64,000 nt of DNA from Cliona cf. orientalis (taxonomy: Eukaryota > Porifera > Demospongiae > Clionaida > Clionaidae), in assembly GCA_963930775.1 (NCBI GenBank), contig OZ005699.1:9011501-9075500 (forward strand), in the 5' to 3' direction. Positions 55,434 to 64,000 of this stretch are shown in pieces. The first letter of the stretch is position 1, and each line of letters starts with the position of its first letter. The notes below the pieces were generated by a model. That model did not search any database. It was given only the letters and a program-made list of their open reading frames with translations, and had not been told where the DNA came from. Position numbers and translations under genes: made by a program.

Positions 55434-57904
55434 ATGGGTCGTAGAGGTTCGTCGGAACTGATAGAGTTTTTGATTGCTCTATTTGTGGGTCTGCTGGCTG
55501 TTCTCGGTGCCACCCTCTGCATTGGATTTCTGCTGGTGGAACCACTGAGAAATCCTCCCGGACAAACTGAACCAATTATTGAAATTAGTAAGTATGCAAA
55601 TTCATAATATTATTATTGAGTGCTTGCTGGTCATTGAGTCTTTTTTCCCCCACACATGTACTATTTCACCAACCATCACCACAGCTCCTACAGATGAAGG
55701 TAAATTTATAAGGCTAAGCAATCCTAAGATTGAAAAATTATGCACACTTATACTTTACTTTCTGGCACGGCTATATTATAACTTATGATAATTATTTTTC
55801 AGGTTGCACCCCAATTACTTCAAGCTACCTCCTCCCCATCGGTTGCACCCTCAATGAAGAGAGAGAAATCGAGCGACAGACATGCAGCCACTCTCCTTGT
55901 AGCTGCGGCAATGACACATCCCCCGGCTCTCTATGCTGCTGTCGGGCCATTCAAGAGACGCTCGTGCAGGGAATCCAGTGCATAAAGGAGCTGCAGACGC
56001 CTCAAGTCAGCTCGGCACTCCACTGCGGGTGTGAGGTGTGCCACGATATTCCCGTGAGGGTAACGCTGAACGTGCAACATCGCGATAACCAGGAGCCTGT
56101 GGCCGCGGCACAGATATACCGGAAAAATGGAGACGATTTACAACTGCTCGGATTGACGGATAATTTCGGACGATTTATTCACTCAGATGTGGTAGGGGCT
56201 CGTGAGATAACTCTGCACATTGTCGCACCAAATTTCATTGCAATAACACTGGAATCTCTCACCCTACGTCCGGACAGGCCACAGACTACAATCACGGTCA
56301 ATCTCATCCCCCTAATGAATTTAGACGTGGGATTGGGGGGCTCCCCCATTACGATCCGCCTCGGCACCATGGCCGCAGTCTCCGCCCCTCCCTCAGCTTT
56401 TACGATGATGGACACAAACGAAACTTACAATGACCTTGTGACGTTCAGGGGAACTGTAATGACATCAAGTGACGATAATGAGTTCATTGGTGTACCAGGG
56501 AATTCATTCATGGGCCGAAATGAAGTCACAAATGAAATGGAGCAGTATGGAGTGCTAATGGTGGCCTACCTCCAGTTTCAAGGAGTGGACGGCGAATCGC
56601 TATCTTCGGATCAGATACGATTGGGTGTTTCCTTGCAAGATAGCGATGGAAACTTACCACCCCTCTACCTGCTTTATTACGATGAAGATAAGAGGTACTG
56701 GGTCAACCTAGGACCTCTTAATCCAATAGAGCCATCGCGTAAAAAACGACAGGCAAATCCAGTGTTTCTTGAAATGGATAATGTCCCGATAGACGTTTTT
56801 GTAGCCCTCGCTGGAAATGAAAACGCAAACTGCTGGTTGCAGGCTCGAACATTTGCAGAGAGTGGTATTGGGGATGCTTTTCCGTCTACAGCAGGTCAAG
56901 GAAACGGTCCCCTCGTCTCTCTCCAACAGAGGAGTGATATCTCTGGTAATCTATTCCTTTTCCAATTTGGTACAGACACAGGGAACATCTTCAACACAAT
57001 CTTTGCACCAAACGCCATCTGTCTTCCGCTGAGATGCTCAGATTTCACCATAGCAACGTTGGAAGCTCGTAACGATGCCCCAATAGGAAGCCCCAATTTG
57101 CTACCTATTTCATTCAATGAGAGCATGTTTGATATGGCACCAAGTGCCCCCCTTGAGATTGGAACAATTTTTACTTGGGACGAGCTGTTCTTTCCTTCTG
57201 ATCCAGCCACACCCAACCCTTTCTATCCTGACTTTGCAACGTGCCAATCGAACGCACAAGAGGTAAATCCCGAACGAGGGGACTATTTTGGCTTCCAGCT
57301 TCAACCTATGATTGATGTTCCTCTGCCGACCGAAAATTGTTACATCAAAATACAGATCAGGGATTGCTTTGACGAAAACGAAGTTGTGATTACATCAATC
57401 AATCCAAACACAGCTGGTATCGATAATCAGAACAATACTTTTGTTAGACGCCCTGCGGAAATCCTTTCAACAACCACTGATTTTTCTAGTGGTTTAACGA
57501 CTGCAGAAGTGCCTACAACCCCCGATGTGTTTGTATGTGATGACACCACTGCTACTCTGAGGGCTGCTTGCTTGCCATTTGTGTGCGGTGATGTCATTCA
57601 GATATTTGTCAGACCCAACCCAGAAAGTGGTCAGACCGGTTTTTGCCAAGTGACCGGGCGCTCCATCATCGTCAACACAGAGATTGTCTCGGATCTGACA
57701 AACAATGACCAGTTGATCATAACATCTGGCGCTCTAAAGACTACGGACTACAACGATCCTAATCTTGGGTTTTATTTTGACGAAGGAAGTGGTACTATGT
57801 CAACAACGATTGCTCAGCGGAGGTGCAATGCAGGGACAGGGGTGGAGACTTCTGACGAACTCAACCTGGAGACTGGGGTGGCTGCAACATTCAGCTGTTT
57901 TTAA
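55434..57904 (+). CDS. CILP-like type II membrane protein (copy B)
   Basis: Three exons: 55434-55587, 55685-55699 (a 15-base micro-exon) and 55803-57904. The phases join to 756 aa. A basic MGRRGSS start is followed by a membrane anchor at about residues 10-35 (FLIALFVGLLAVLGATLCIG), with the bulk outside the cell. Then come a Cys-rich module (CSHSPCSCGN, LCCCRAI, CGCEVCHD) and a beta domain (PVRVTLNVQHRDNQEPVAAA, TDNFGRFIHS). A later region has LYYDEDKRYWVNLG, and SRKKRQ is a good furin-type site; vertebrate CILPs are also processed between two halves. The module order is shared with the gene at 39669-42687, so the two are paralogues on opposite strands about 13 kb apart. A matrix or surface role is inferred from the family. 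The micro-exon is symmetrical and could be skipped without changing frame. Confidence 0.8.
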
Positions 57905-58360
57905 TGAACACTTTTTTTTATAAACCAAAAATGTATATCTAGCTATATCTTTATTTTGTATTATGAATAAAAGTTGATGAAGAGTGTAGTTATCGACTGT
58001 AGCAGTTTGAAAGAGTAAAAATGTTCTATACTATAGGCATGCCGCACAAGATATTAAACAGCATGCCCAACTAGAGTTCACTCTAGAGCACATTGTCATA
58101 ATAATAATAATATTGTTATAGTATACCCCGCGTGCTGCATCTGCATCCTTCATGTATTATACATGCAGAGGTGAGAGCTGGAGCAAGGTCAGGGATGAGA
58201 AACACAGTGATACCTTTACACCTTGTAATTTTGCAGTTCTGCAGCCCCACCCTCTGCTCCACCAAGGCACCGCCCCAGGACCCTCCCGTGAGTATGTGCA
58301 CGTGCATAGATATTATAGACTACGTTACGTCGTAATCCTGTTTACGCATATCGCATATCC
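57905..58360. other. Intergenic stretch; possible 5' UTR of the CARD/DD gene
   Basis: The words CCCCAGGACCCTCCC at about 58272 also occur at about 63341, just before the start of the paralogous gene. They therefore probably belong to a shared 5' region. No ORF of interest. Confidence 0.5.
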
Positions 58361-58676
58361 AGGGGCGTAGCTTAGTTGTTTCCTTGTTGCCCGGAAACCC
58401 CCCCTGGCAGTCAGATTCAGTATTATCTTAGTATGATTTAGCTATCAGGAAACCCCCTTGGTTTCCAGATTCAATGTGCAGGCACTAAAATCTCCTAAAA
58501 CTTAGCCTAGATCTCCTCCTTTTGTGCTTTTCTCTGCCAAAATATCGAGAATCGAGCAAAATCGCGATCGTTAATTAGACGGCATGGCCGAAAAGTGGGC
58601 GTGGTCTTTAAATTTTTCGCGCGCGCTTCGCGCGCAACTGCTGGAAACCCCCTCAGAAAATCCTGGCTACGCCCCT
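58361..58676. mobile_element. hAT-like MITE upstream of the CARD/DD gene
   Basis: 316 bp with inverted ends AGGGGCGTAGC and GCTACGCCCCT. It is flanked by GCATATCC (58353-58360) and GCATATCT (58677-58684), an 8-bp duplication with one mismatch. Short CAGGGGCG-type ends and 8-bp duplications are typical of hAT elements. It contains CGCGCGCGCTTCGCGCGC and ends 26 bases before the next start codon. Confidence 0.85.
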
Positions 58677-58702
58677 GCATATCTATGGTACATGGTGAAA
58701 AC

Positions 58703-60026
58703 ATGGCTACAACCGTTGAGTCTGATACCTTGGAAGTGTTTCTCCCTCGTTTAGTGACTGCTATCTGTGGTGATGTTCAACGTATAGCGGACCAATGCCT
58801 GTCCGCTGGTCTTATATCGGACTCTGGACGCAAGAAAATACTGGAGTTGAGAGGCAGCAGCGAAGATCAAGCGAGAGCGTTGATCCTGAGTATACTGAAC
58901 AGCACTAAAACTGATAATCGCTGTTTCGAGATATTCTTGGACTGCTTAGATGGAGAATTGCCACGTTTAGTTAAAGAAAAATTATTGCCAAATATAAGAA
59001 AAGATTTGGAAGATAAATATCAGGCCCAACAAGATGGTGTGATATGTAAAGCTATTGAATCTCCAAATTCTCAAAGTCAAGTCACACGATTCATGCAACA
59101 GGGTGATCCTCAAGAGTGCGAACGGCAACAAAGATCTCTATTTGGCAGATACGAACATTCAGTGAAGAATTATGCGTTCGCTTTTAGTGAAAGAGCTCAG
59201 TGTAAAGAATCACTGCAATGTAAGACAGAGGAAAGGGAGAAGTTGAGAGGAGAGCTTACGAGCTTAGGAGGACAAAATTCTGAAACTAAAGAAATTGAGA
59301 CCACCAAAGAAAGATTGTCAGCTTGTGAGACTGAAATGGCTGAACTCAGAGAGAGAATTGAAAAACTGGAGGTAGTCATAGAGGAAGAAGACATGCAAGC
59401 AAGACGAGGAAAGAACATCATAATGGTGGGAACGAAAATGTTTGTGAGGATGACAGAGCATGCTTTCAAGGAGAAAGAAGAGGAATACAAAAGATTATTG
59501 GAAGATGAACTAGAAAAAAGAATGCAAGAAGAAAAAGCTAGAGAACAGCAAGTTGCTCAGGCTCAGGATCAAGTGGAACTGGATGAATGGGAGATAGGTA
59601 AGAGTACATCATATTCATTAGTTTCTAATCAACTGCCCATGCAATGGCACTATTATTATGTTTACAAGGGAGCCGAATACTAGATTCAAACTTGTTCACA
59701 GAGTATCCCCCTAAACTCATAATAATAATAATAACAGTTGGTCTGTATTATTTTACTACATTGCAGAGAGAGAATTAAGGAAACTAGTTGAGTTTAATGA
59801 AGCCTATGGGGAACTGCTTCCCTTTGCTGATGAGTGGAGATCAATTGGAATACTGATGGAAGTGCCACTTGATGCTATCAAAGAGATGGGTGTTGAACAA
59901 ACGGATAGTAGCATATGTTTAGCGGAGGTGCTGACATGGATCCAAAGAAGAGGTTATGAACCTAAACGAAAGAAATTCAATGAGATTATGAAGAAAATCA
60001 AAGCAAAGGTTGAAATGAAACACTAG
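58703..60026 (+). CDS. CARD-like / coiled-coil / death-domain protein
   Basis: Two exons, 58703-59597 and 59767-60026, joined in phase to 384 aa. The start MATTVESDTLEVFL is supported by the paralogue at 63376, which begins the same way; an upstream in-frame ATG exists at 58685. Residues about 1-95 form a helical CARD-like death-fold domain (LVTAICGDVQRIADQCL, GLISDSGRKKILEL). Residues about 150-300 are a charged coiled coil (EREKLRGELTSL, ETEMAELRERIEKLE). Residues about 300-384 are a death domain (FADEWRSIGILMEVPLDAI, LAEVLTWIQRRGYEP). Such proteins assemble signalling platforms in apoptosis and innate immunity. The precise partner is unknown. The first domain call is by pattern only; a DED or another death-fold type is possible. 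Confidence 0.8.
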
Positions 60027-60371
60027 ACTAACATAATTAAGGTACCTCAGTAGTTCAATAGTTCTGGAACCGATGTATTGATACAGTATTGCGTGATATA
60101 TTAAACACTATTATGAAGCCTTGAAGGGCAGTGGTATAATATTAAATTATAGGACCGTGATGAGGTAGTAAACCAACTTGAGCGTGGCATGACAGTGAAC
60201 AGTAACTTGGAAAAGGAAAAGAGAAATTAATACAACACCATCTCTAAACTGAAGCCACTCTGAGAACCTTCCGATAATAATATTACAAAAGCACCATGCG
60301 CATGCGCCTAGTCTCGAGCTCGTTCCCAGCTCCGATGCAGCGGGCCCCGATCGATTCCGGAAGGCCCCTCC

Positions 60372-60535
60372 ATATCACAGTATCGGATTCAAGCGAATAC
60401 TGGAGGCCAAACGCCAAGCGAGAACGTTGATCCAATGTGTACTTAGTAAACAGCACTAAAACTGATAGTCGCTGTTTCGAAATCTTCCGTCTTGGATTGC
60501 TTAGATAAAGAGCTAGTTGATATTAAAAGCGAGCA
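60372..60535 (+). pseudogene. Degenerate copy of the CARD-like exon
   Basis: Sequence such as AACAGCACTAAAACTGATA and CGCTGTTTCGAAAT corresponds to the NSTKTDNRCFEI part of the genes at 58703 and 63376. It has small insertions, lost start and broken frame. It lies between the first CARD/DD gene and the next death-fold gene, and is a decayed remnant of tandem duplication. Confidence 0.85.
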
Positions 60536-60615
60536 ACGTTGACCCTCAGGCTTGACCGGCCCACAAAGAAGCAAGTACGCCCGGCGGCCCCAAATTTGAA
60601 ATTCCCGAAGAAGGG

Positions 60616-61881
60616 ATGGCTGATTCACAAGAATACAATATTCTGAAACGGTATGTACCAGAATTCAGGACTGCTATCAAGTCGAATCTCACCTCACTGG
60701 GTGGAAGATTTATTTCTAGCAATTTGATATCACCAGAAAATGATAGTAAACTTCGTAATCAATCAAAGAGTGAAGAAGATCGTGCAGCTGAACTGGTGTC
60801 ATTGCTGCTGGATAAGGTAAAATTGAACAAGGAGAACTATAGAAAAATTGTTGACATCCTGAAAACAAGTGGAGACCATTTTAATGATTTAGTATCAAAA
60901 CTGGAGTCCCCTGAAGCTCGGCAAGAAAGTGGGCGTGTTGGTATTGACTCCCAGCAGACTGCATTACAGGCATCTGCCAGTGCAATTTCTGATCAGTCTA
61001 GAGTGCCTATTGGAGCTCTTGGAATGAAATGTGGGTGTGGTGTTTGTATTAGTGAATTAGGATGTCCAAATCCTCTTGCGTCTGAAATCAAATTTCCACT
61101 CTCCGATAAAAGTTTTGGCTCCCTTGATAGTCGAGAAAAACAAGAATTTTTATCTGAACTAAGAAGAGATACTGTGCAAATAATGAGGAAATTCTATAGG
61201 CTTGCTTCAGAATTGTACAATAGTATCAACCATGGGCCTAGACCTGTGACGGTTCACGACTTAAGGGCAAACTTGTATGAGATAAAAGTATATCTTGATG
61301 GAAGATCCAAAGAATCAATCTTTGGTGGCTACAACGAAGAGTTTGATAGAGCTCAAAAAATTGAAGAAATTTTTAATGCCATCACAGAAATTTGCTCTTT
61401 TCTTGATTATGATCTATTGGAAAACTTAACGAATACATTTGGAACTGTAGAAGACAAGGAAAGAATTGCAAGGTACCGTAAAGATTTTACTGACTATGCT
61501 AAACGGAGAACCTCGATTTATGAGTGTCCTTGCATTGAACCAGCTGATTGTACCAAATGGAGTGATGTATACGTTAAGCTAGACTCGAAGCTTGAGGAAG
61601 GGCTCAATATTGAACAACTACGAGAATTTCGCCACCAAATCAGTAAAATTTTAAGTATCAACAAAGCTGCCATCCGCTTTTGCTGTGCACAAAAAGGCTG
61701 CATAGAACTGAAATTCCAGCTTCCAAAATTTATTGAGAAAGTAATTGTTCCACTGTCTTTTGAGAGAAAGACACAATTAAAGCAACTAGGTGTGATACAA
61801 TTCTCAACCAATGACTACAGGTGTAACATAAAGGTAAGTTTGCATGCTTATCAGAAACTTATTGTAATAATATATCTATAG
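60616..61881 (+). CDS. Death-fold protein with a conserved sponge/cnidarian C-terminal domain
   Basis: Open frame of 421 aa from MADSQEYNIL. Residues about 1-95 look like a CARD-type helical bundle (LKRYVPEFRTAIKSNLTSLG, AAELVSLLLDKVKLNKENYR). A linker with CGCGVC at about residue 138 follows. The region from about 165 to 405 contains DTVQIMRKFYRLASELYNS, ICSFLDYDLLENL, YRKDFTDYAKRRTSIYECPC and IRFCCAQKGCIELKFQLPKF. I associate this domain with uncharacterised proteins of sponges and corals; its function is unknown. A donor (AAG then GTAAGT) at 61833 in phase 0 suggests the last 15 codons are intron and that further exons exist downstream. I could not find them, so the C-terminus is uncertain. 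Confidence 0.75.
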   Translation: MADSQEYNILKRYVPEFRTAIKSNLTSLGGRFISSNLISPENDSKLRNQSKSEEDRAAELVSLLLDKVKLNKENYRKIVDILKTSGDHFNDLVSKLESPEARQESGRVGIDSQQTALQASASAISDQSRVPIGALGMKCGCGVCISELGCPNPLASEIKFPLSDKSFGSLDSREKQEFLSELRRDTVQIMRKFYRLASELYNSINHGPRPVTVHDLRANLYEIKVYLDGRSKESIFGGYNEEFDRAQKIEEIFNAITEICSFLDYDLLENLTNTFGTVEDKERIARYRKDFTDYAKRRTSIYECPCIEPADCTKWSDVYVKLDSKLEEGLNIEQLREFRHQISKILSINKAAIRFCCAQKGCIELKFQLPKFIEKVIVPLSFERKTQLKQLGVIQFSTNDYRCNIKVSLHAYQKLIVIIYL

Positions 61882-62584
61882 TGTCATCCAGCACAAACAA
61901 ACGATCGTGCATGGCTAGTGTTCGTAACCATGCCCAATTAATATAGCTGTCATCAACAGCACAAGGTGAAGTATCGGCGGATAGCCGACCGCCCTTGCTC
62001 TCGATTGGTAACCATACTAAAATCAATGGTAGCCATGGCTGCTATTCGAATTATGAAGATCCCATAGATAATTTACCTGGGCACTCTTTTGCATGTTATT
62101 GCGACACTAATACCTCGAATATCGGCCCACCCCCCAGTCTAGGCCCAATGTAACGTGCACTGCCCATGGGCCCTCTTTTGCGAGGGTACGGTATTATATG
62201 ATGCACTATCAAACACTCAATCAATATCGCTGGTGTAAATCTTCTCACAGCCCTTTTTTGCACTAAAATAATATTATTATGTAGGACCCAGGGATTGGCA
62301 CCATGCAGACTACGTGACTGCTGGGTGCTTAGGTGCTGGAGCAGCATCTCACCCCTATAATGGGAACAAACAGTAACAATGGGCTATATCATTAGTATGA
62401 GTGAGAAATTATACGAATCGGGCCTCTTGAAAATGTACCCAATTTCTACATGTGGCATGATAAAAATTATACGATACAAATTCATGTGACCGGCACCAAG
62501 CGCGTGCGCTAATGAATACAATTAACATTCCTGAGACACAATAACACCCAATACAAGTGCTAGTGATGAACAACGTATATGCAA
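61882..62584. other. Intergenic or intronic stretch, no exon identified
   Basis: Might hold a missing last exon of the preceding gene. A fragment near 62117-62196 (CCCCCCAGTCTAGG, then GGGTACGGTA) resembles the right end of MITE family C and may be a truncated copy. Confidence 0.4.
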
Positions 62585-63117
62585 TACCGTAAAGTCTGGT
62601 TAATAAGCGCACATGCTTATTAAGTGCATATTTTTAATAAACGCATGCTTAATTCCTGTTATTAAGTATTGTCTAATAAGCGCATGCGCCCAATAAAGAC
62701 TACAGCATTCGATCAAGAGTGTTCCATGCTCTACATGGCTAGAACTAATTTACCAACCTATTTTCGGATAGCCAGCTACACGAGATCGGCTATACTCAAC
62801 ACTGTGATGTTCCACTGAGACGGGTTCGGACTCTTGACCTTGACTTCGAAGCGAGTCTTGCCGAAAAAATTGACTATTTTTCCACGGTATTCTTCCAGCG
62901 ATGGCTTCCGATCATACTCCCATGAACTATTACAGAGCTTATTCCAAGAATCGCTGTTTTCATAACTTGCTAGCTTTATAACCGAGCGCTCTAACATGCT
63001 GGCAGTGGGCGGGGCCAAAATTTCACTCTCTATTAAGCGCACATCGTCTAATAGGCGCATGTTTCCTTACCACTGAGAGTGATAAGCGCATGCGCTTATT
63101 AACCAGACTTTATAGTA
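62585..63117. mobile_element. MITE family E (TACCGTAAAGTCTGGTTAAT termini)
   Basis: About 533 bp, with inverted ends TACCGTAAAGTCTGGTTAAT and ATTAACCAGACTTTATAGTA and repeated AATAAGCGCATGCG words inside both ends. A 94-codon minus-strand frame at 62776-63060 lies within. It looks protein-like in composition (EYRGKIVNFFGKTRFEVKV) but has no family match I know, so it is not called as a gene. Confidence 0.85.
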
Positions 63118-63375
63118 CTTCATGTAATGTTGTCGCGTACTCTCCCTAATACACTCTTGCTGGCGCATAGTTCACAAAATTATTATTACATAAAGCTTGC
63201 ACATAATAGTATTGTCTTTACGTACTAATTACCATAGAATCCTACATTTACGCTGCCAGCCCCCTCCCCCTCCCGGCACATAAGCCTACCATATAATATA
63301 CTAGCTGTTGTATCATAATAATTCCGACTTATTGTGCCACCCCAGGACCCTCCCCCCGCTTGTGAGTTACCAAAC

Positions 63376-64000
63376 ATGGCTACAACCGTTGAGTCTGAGA
63401 CTTTGGAAGTGTTTCTTCCTCGTTTAGTGACTGCTATCTGTAGTATTATTCAACGTATAGCGGACCAATGTCTGTCCATTGGTCTTATATCGGGCTCTGA
63501 GCACAGGAAAATACTGGAGTTGAAAGGCAGCAGCGAAGACCAGGCAAGAGCGTTGATCCTGAGTATACTGAACAGCACTAAAACTGATAATCGCTGTTTC
63601 GAGATATTCTTGGACTGCTTAGATGGAGAATTGCCAGAAGAAAAATTATTACCAGATTTAAGAAAAGATTTGGAAGATAGATATCAGGCCCGACAAGATA
63701 GTGTGATATGTAAAGCTATCAAATCTCCAAGTTCTCAAAATCAAATCACACAATTCATGCAACAGGGTGATCCTCAAGAGTGTGAACAGCAACAAAGATC
63801 TCTATTTGGCAGATATGAAAATTCAGTAAAGAATCATGCGCGTGTTTCTGGAGAAAGGGATCAATGTAAAGAATCACTGCAACGTAAGACAGAGGAAAGG
63901 GAGAAATTAAGGAGAGAGCTTACTAGCTTAAGAGGACAAAATTCCGAGACTAAAGAAATTGAGACCACCAAAGAAAGATTGTCAGCTTGTGAGGCTGAAA
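63376..64000 (+). CDS. CARD-like / coiled-coil protein, paralogue of the gene at 58703, cut by the window end
   Basis: Open from ATG at 63376 to the last base, 208 codons so far. It follows the gene at 58703 closely: MATTVESETLEVFLPRL, LKGSSEDQARALILSILNST, FMQQGDPQECEQQQRSLFG. Three residues are missing where the first copy has LPRLVKEKLL (here LPEEKLL). Substitutions are scattered and no stop is seen, so this copy appears functional. The coiled coil begins before the window ends; a death domain is expected in a second exon beyond the edge. The two genes are a recent tandem duplication in the same orientation. Confidence 0.85.
   Translation, partial: MATTVESETLEVFLPRLVTAICSIIQRIADQCLSIGLISGSEHRKILELKGSSEDQARALILSILNSTKTDNRCFEIFLDCLDGELPEEKLLPDLRKDLEDRYQARQDSVICKAIKSPSSQNQITQFMQQGDPQECEQQQRSLFGRYENSVKNHARVSGERDQCKESLQRKTEEREKLRRELTSLRGQNSETKEIETTKERLSACEAE

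Noticed and set aside
62776..63060. 94-codon minus-strand frame inside MITE E
   Set aside because: Composition is protein-like, but it lies wholly within a MITE and has no recognisable motif, so it is mentioned with the element only.

Overview
Eukaryotic, intron-rich nuclear DNA, very probably from a demosponge (Porifera). Evidence for this: compact animal genes with short introns and GT-AG sites; clear animal orthologues (CUL2, a Boule/DAZ RNA-binding protein, calaxin, N-myristoyltransferase, an RTK-type kinase); and several families I associate with sponge and cnidarian genomes (CILP-like membrane proteins, a GWTR-type secreted protein, CARD/death-domain coiled-coil genes). No bacterial operons, rRNA or CRISPR were seen. 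All gene models were built by hand. For every multi-exon model called as a CDS the exon phases match; complete ones sum to a multiple of three.

Layout. 0.4-4.3 kb (+): membrane-anchored RTK-like kinase with a broken DFG motif. 4.6-14.8 kb (+): 16-exon CUL2. Its introns hold a 3.7-kb foldback element made of 9-bp repeats, a second minisatellite, a tRNA-Thr gene and several MITEs. 15.2-16.9 kb (-): secreted Cys-rich protein, divergent from a small RIIa-domain gene (17.1-17.6 kb, +). 17.9-25.5 kb: a large intronless ORF of a probable transposable element with zinc-finger, transposase-like, FEN1-like and Cys-rich C-terminal regions. 26.3-33.4 kb (+): Boule/DAZ-like gene. 33.9-35.1 kb (-): intronless membrane protein with an HNH-like Cys/His cluster. 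36.7-39.3 kb (+): four-TM pannexin/innexin/LRRC8-like gene. 39.7-42.7 kb (-): CILP-like type II membrane protein. 43.1-46.9 kb (+): secreted GWTR-type gene with two frameshifts and a repeat-filled intron. 47.7-49.4 kb (-): calaxin, head to head with NMT (49.7-54.1 kb, +). 55.4-57.9 kb (+): second CILP-like gene. 58.4-64 kb (+): cluster of CARD/death-domain genes, including a degenerate copy and one cut by the window end.

Working together: CUL2 (ubiquitin ligase scaffold) and NMT (protein lipidation) are housekeeping genes. Calaxin and perhaps the RIIa protein serve cilia. Boule serves the germline. The two CILP-like proteins and the GWTR protein are cell-surface or secreted, and the CARD/DD cluster looks like innate immune or apoptotic signalling. 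I see no shared pathway for the whole window.

The most unusual content is in the non-coding DNA. At least five unrelated MITE families all end in TACCGTA. Minisatellites sit inside MITEs. There are nested palindromic insertions with visible target-site duplications, and an intronic inverted minisatellite that leaves long open frames on both strands that are not genes.
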